Made by a program: the position numbers and the translations under genes
Source of the DNA: Hydractinia symbiolongicarpus
Lineage: Eukaryota > Cnidaria > Hydrozoa > Anthoathecata > Hydractiniidae
Direction of reading: 5' to 3'
Assembly (NCBI RefSeq): GCF_029227915.1
Contig: NC_079875.1
Location: forward strand, 3,288,001-3,348,000
DNA: 60,000 nucleotides
Shown here: piece after piece, positions 58,282-60,000 of the stretch
Layout of the letters: every line of letters begins with the position of its first letter
How positions within the stretch are numbered: position 1 is the stretch's first letter
Notes under the pieces: generated by a model
Told to the model about the DNA's origin: nothing
Database searches by the model: none
What the model saw: the letters and a program-made list of their open reading frames with translations, nothing else

Positions 58282-58800
58282 TCTTTAATCTCAGAAATGT
58301 TTAACGATGTCGACACAGCAGCTGCGGAAGTTGTTAAACGCTGTGATATTGACAAACGTCAAGCTTTGAAAGAAGCTATAAGTAAAGGTAAACAGCATCT
58401 CTTGCCGAAGAAATTTACTGAAAGCTATGTCGACAAGGCATCAGATGAGGTGATCGAAAAAACGTATGCGGAATTTATTCAACGTGAAAATCACGAGAAA
58501 GGAGAAAAGACCGCCAAGGCACTATCTTCACATGCAATTAGCATGTACACGAAGGCTGTAGGTAATGTTGTTCAACTCGATAGTGCGGAGGGTCTGAAAA
58601 AAGACATCGAGGAAGATCCAATTATCAAGGACACCATGGCAGATTTGGGGATCCTTGTGTACTCTGCCTTTGGAAAATTTCTGGCTCCGCTCTTGGTTGC
58701 TGCTCACACGTTTAGACACGTCGCCGTGAAGGTGAAGTTCGATGAAGATGACGAACAGCAAGAAAACAATCAGTCTTTCGAAGATGAGCAATCCTTTTGA
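58279..58800 (+). CDS. Element-encoded protein of unknown function, 173 aa
   Basis: I start at ATG 58279 because the AATAAATATG motif precedes it; the same frame extends 15 codons further upstream without support. The protein begins MSLISEMFNDVDTAAAEVV, is rich in Lys, Glu and Ala with long predicted helices, has one moderately hydrophobic segment (LGILVYSAFGKFLAPLLVAA, about residues 122-141), and ends in an acidic Asp/Glu/Gln-rich tail. The frame is intact, unlike the polymerases and the ATPase. It lies 134 bp after PolB2 and 64 bp before the next ORF, all on the + strand. The family is not recognised; a structural or minor virion protein is one possibility from its position only. Confidence 0.65.
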   Translation: MSLISEMFNDVDTAAAEVVKRCDIDKRQALKEAISKGKQHLLPKKFTESYVDKASDEVIEKTYAEFIQRENHEKGEKTAKALSSHAISMYTKAVGNVVQLDSAEGLKKDIEEDPIIKDTMADLGILVYSAFGKFLAPLLVAAHTFRHVAVKVKFDEDDEQQENNQSFEDEQSF

Positions 58801-58864
58801 TAAGCAAGGGGGAGAACAAGAGCACGGTACACAGATTTGTTACAAGTCTTACGACTTATAACAA

Positions 58865-59224
58865 TTGAGTGAAGTTCAATCACAAGAAGAAAGAGTCATA
58901 ACAAAGCCAGTAAAGCATCCGGGGAGAGTCGCGCAAGGTCACAAGTTGGCGGCACTGATGAAGAAGAGGAAGGAAGATCTGAAGCAACAAGAAAGTGCTG
59001 TAGAATCTACAGTCAAAACCTCTTCTGGAGTCACTTCTATACAGTCAGGTGGTGTATACCTCTATAGCGCCGGAGGCATCGTACTTGCTTGCATAGCAGT
59101 TGGTGGAATCTACTACATTACACGTAAGCAGGCTCCGCAGGGCCTTCCGCCGACAGCGCCTAGCGGGTCGCCAGACGATCACCGAAAGGACACTTCGAAA
59201 ATTGACATTTTTCACATGCGATAA
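58865..59224 (+). CDS. Element-encoded basic protein with one transmembrane segment, ATG lost
   Basis: The open frame (119 codons to TAA) starts at TTG 58865 (SEVQSQEERVITKP). There is no ATG at the expected place, and ATTGAGTGAAG suggests the start codon has mutated. The first in-frame ATG is about 31 codons in. The N-terminal part is basic (KHPGRVAQGHKLAALMKKRK), followed by a single hydrophobic segment (YLYSAGGIVLACIAVGGIYY, about residues 65-84) and a Pro/Ser-rich tail. This basic-plus-TM layout recurs in small proteins of Polinton-like elements. The precise function is not known to me. Confidence 0.55.
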   Translation: MSEVQSQEERVITKPVKHPGRVAQGHKLAALMKKRKEDLKQQESAVESTVKTSSGVTSIQSGGVYLYSAGGIVLACIAVGGIYYITRKQAPQGLPPTAPSGSPDDHRKDTSKIDIFHMR

Positions 59225-59270
59225 ACCCTAATAAATAAGTGTTACCCCTCGGGAAAAAGAGATTATAGAC

Positions 59271-59480
59271 ATGGTATATGAAACAGTCGTCGACCTGAGC
59301 TTTACTTTCGTTTACGCGGTGTCAGGTAAAAAGTTTCTGGGCATCTCGAGCCCCAGCGCCAAGATGGATACCAGCGACGTTCTCAAAATGACAACTTATT
59401 TTAGCGCTGGGAGAGGAACCCGTGAGATATTTGTGAGTAAAGGCTGGATACCTGCGAGCATCGTGCCAAAACCTAAGTAA
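59271..59480 (+). CDS. Element-encoded 69-aa protein of unknown function
   Basis: ATG 59271 to TAA 59478-59480 encodes MVYETVVDLSFTFVYAVSGK and on, a small protein with beta-type alternation and no cysteine, ending IVPKPK. It lies 46 bp after the preceding ORF and 47 bp before the ATPase, in the same direction, which supports it as part of the element's gene block. I do not recognise it. Confidence 0.5.
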   Translation: MVYETVVDLSFTFVYAVSGKKFLGISSPSAKMDTSDVLKMTTYFSAGRGTREIFVSKGWIPASIVPKPK

Positions 59481-59520
59481 GCGCGCTACAAGGTTCGTGT
59501 CTGCCCAAGGCAGACACAAA

Positions 59521-59530
59521 AATAAATATG
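59521..59530 (+). promoter_or_regulatory. AATAAATATG motif overlapping the ATPase start codon
   Basis: Same decamer as at 58272-58281. The ATG is at 59528-59530. A related TAATAAATAAG lies at 59229-59239, 32 bp before the ATG at 59271. Confidence 0.45.
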
Positions 59531-60000
59531 AACATTATCAAAGACCCGCATACGACAATCTTCACCGGGCCTGCAGGTTGCGGCAAGACCCAACGAGTGC
59601 TCGACCTCCTTGAGAACGAGTACAGGCACTGTTTCTGCAACATTGTCATTCTCTGCCCTACTCTCCGCTGGAACAAGACCTATCTCGAGAGGTCCTCGCT
59701 GTGGAAAGATGACTACGTGTTTCTAGTGGACCCCAAGGATCAACTCTTCCATTGGATCCAAAAACTGTCGTCATTGCTGGCGGGTGAAGAGACGTTGTTT
59801 ATCGTTGACGATATGATAGCCAACGAGGATCTCGATAAAAAGCGACAGCCCTTGCTTGAGCTTGCCATCAGTGGTAGACATCGCAAACACAGTCTCTGGC
59901 TACTCACTCAAAGCTACACGGCCATCCCGAAGAACCTTCGAAGGCAAAAAAAGCAGCTATTCATGTAGTACCCCTCGGAAAGGAGCGATATGAAAATGGT
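59528..60000 (+). pseudogene. A32/FtsK-HerA-like DNA-packaging ATPase pseudogene, runs off right edge
   Basis: The frame opens MNIIKDPHTTIFTGPAGCGK at ATG 59528. Walker A is GPAGCGKT (residues 14-21), Walker B LFIVDD (about 91-96), and the downstream SGRHRKHSLWLLTQSYTAIP segment has the sensor-like Gln-Ser typical of A32-type packaging ATPases of large DNA viruses and Polintons. A TAG at 59966-59968 interrupts the frame, and the same frame continues with family-like sequence (YPSERSDMKM) to the window edge, so this is a nonsense mutation, not the natural end. In intact relatives the enzyme pumps the genome into the capsid. It identifies the element as capsid-forming in origin. Confidence 0.85.

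Larger units (their letters stand above)
49560..60000. mobile_element. Decayed Polinton/adintovirus-like element, open at right edge
   Basis: Two family-B DNA polymerase pseudogenes of the protein-primed/organellar-viral type, a packaging-ATPase pseudogene and small accessory ORFs are packed with short spacers and no introns. That is the organisation of Polinton (Maverick)-type elements and related animal virus relatives. Retroviral-type integrase, protease and capsid genes are not in the window. Terminal inverted repeats are not visible, so the left boundary is approximate and the right end lies beyond 60000. Both polymerases and the ATPase are disrupted, so this copy is a genomic fossil. 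The + strand genes appear denser and less AT-rich than the flanking host DNA. Confidence 0.8.

Overview
The window is animal nuclear DNA: AT-rich, with long introns, small exons with GT-AG boundaries, 5'-truncated LINE copies ending in a (GAT)n tail, tRNA-derived repeats, and a decayed Polinton/adintovirus-like DNA element. The host protein repertoire (SMC5, a cytosolic sulfotransferase, a GKS-type immunity-related GTPase), the LINE family with a PHD-like finger and the frequent TTCGCGAA and GCTAGC motifs suggest a cnidarian, probably a medusozoan. That placement is inference by eye.

1-24.5 kb: a nearly complete SMC5 gene on the + strand. Thirty exons could be traced from the Walker A exon (1340) to the stop codon (24166-24168), giving about 1012 residues. 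The first coding exon or exons lie left of the window. Its introns carry a partial antisense gag-like ORF (1-867), three LINE fragments of one family (4.5, 8.4 and 9-10.3 kb), a tRNA-derived repeat and several hairpins. 24.5-28.5 kb has no recognisable gene. 28.7-29.5 kb holds an intact cytosolic sulfotransferase with a single coding exon. 29.5-34.2 kb is noncoding, with an E-box hairpin, a GCTAGC-rich tract, a tRNA-like sequence and a decayed exon copy. 34.2-35.0 kb is a three-exon gene for a small secreted protein of unknown family. 35-43 kb is mostly featureless, with two weak candidate exons. 43.4-44.8 kb (- strand) is a two-exon immunity-related GTPase. 44.8-49.5 kb is noncoding with repeats.

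49.6-60 kb (open at the right edge) is a virus-like mobile element in decay. It has two dissimilar family-B DNA polymerase pseudogenes placed head to head, a duplicated palindrome-TATA regulatory module, three small accessory ORFs (one with a membrane segment), and the start of an A32/FtsK-like packaging ATPase. Both polymerases and the ATPase carry nonsense codons, and both polymerases also carry frameshifts, so the element cannot make these proteins as it stands. Capsid genes are not in the window. The unusual points here are the pair of polymerases, the duplicated regulatory module, a CxxC-rich expansion in the second polymerase and an AATAAATATG motif that overlaps start codons.
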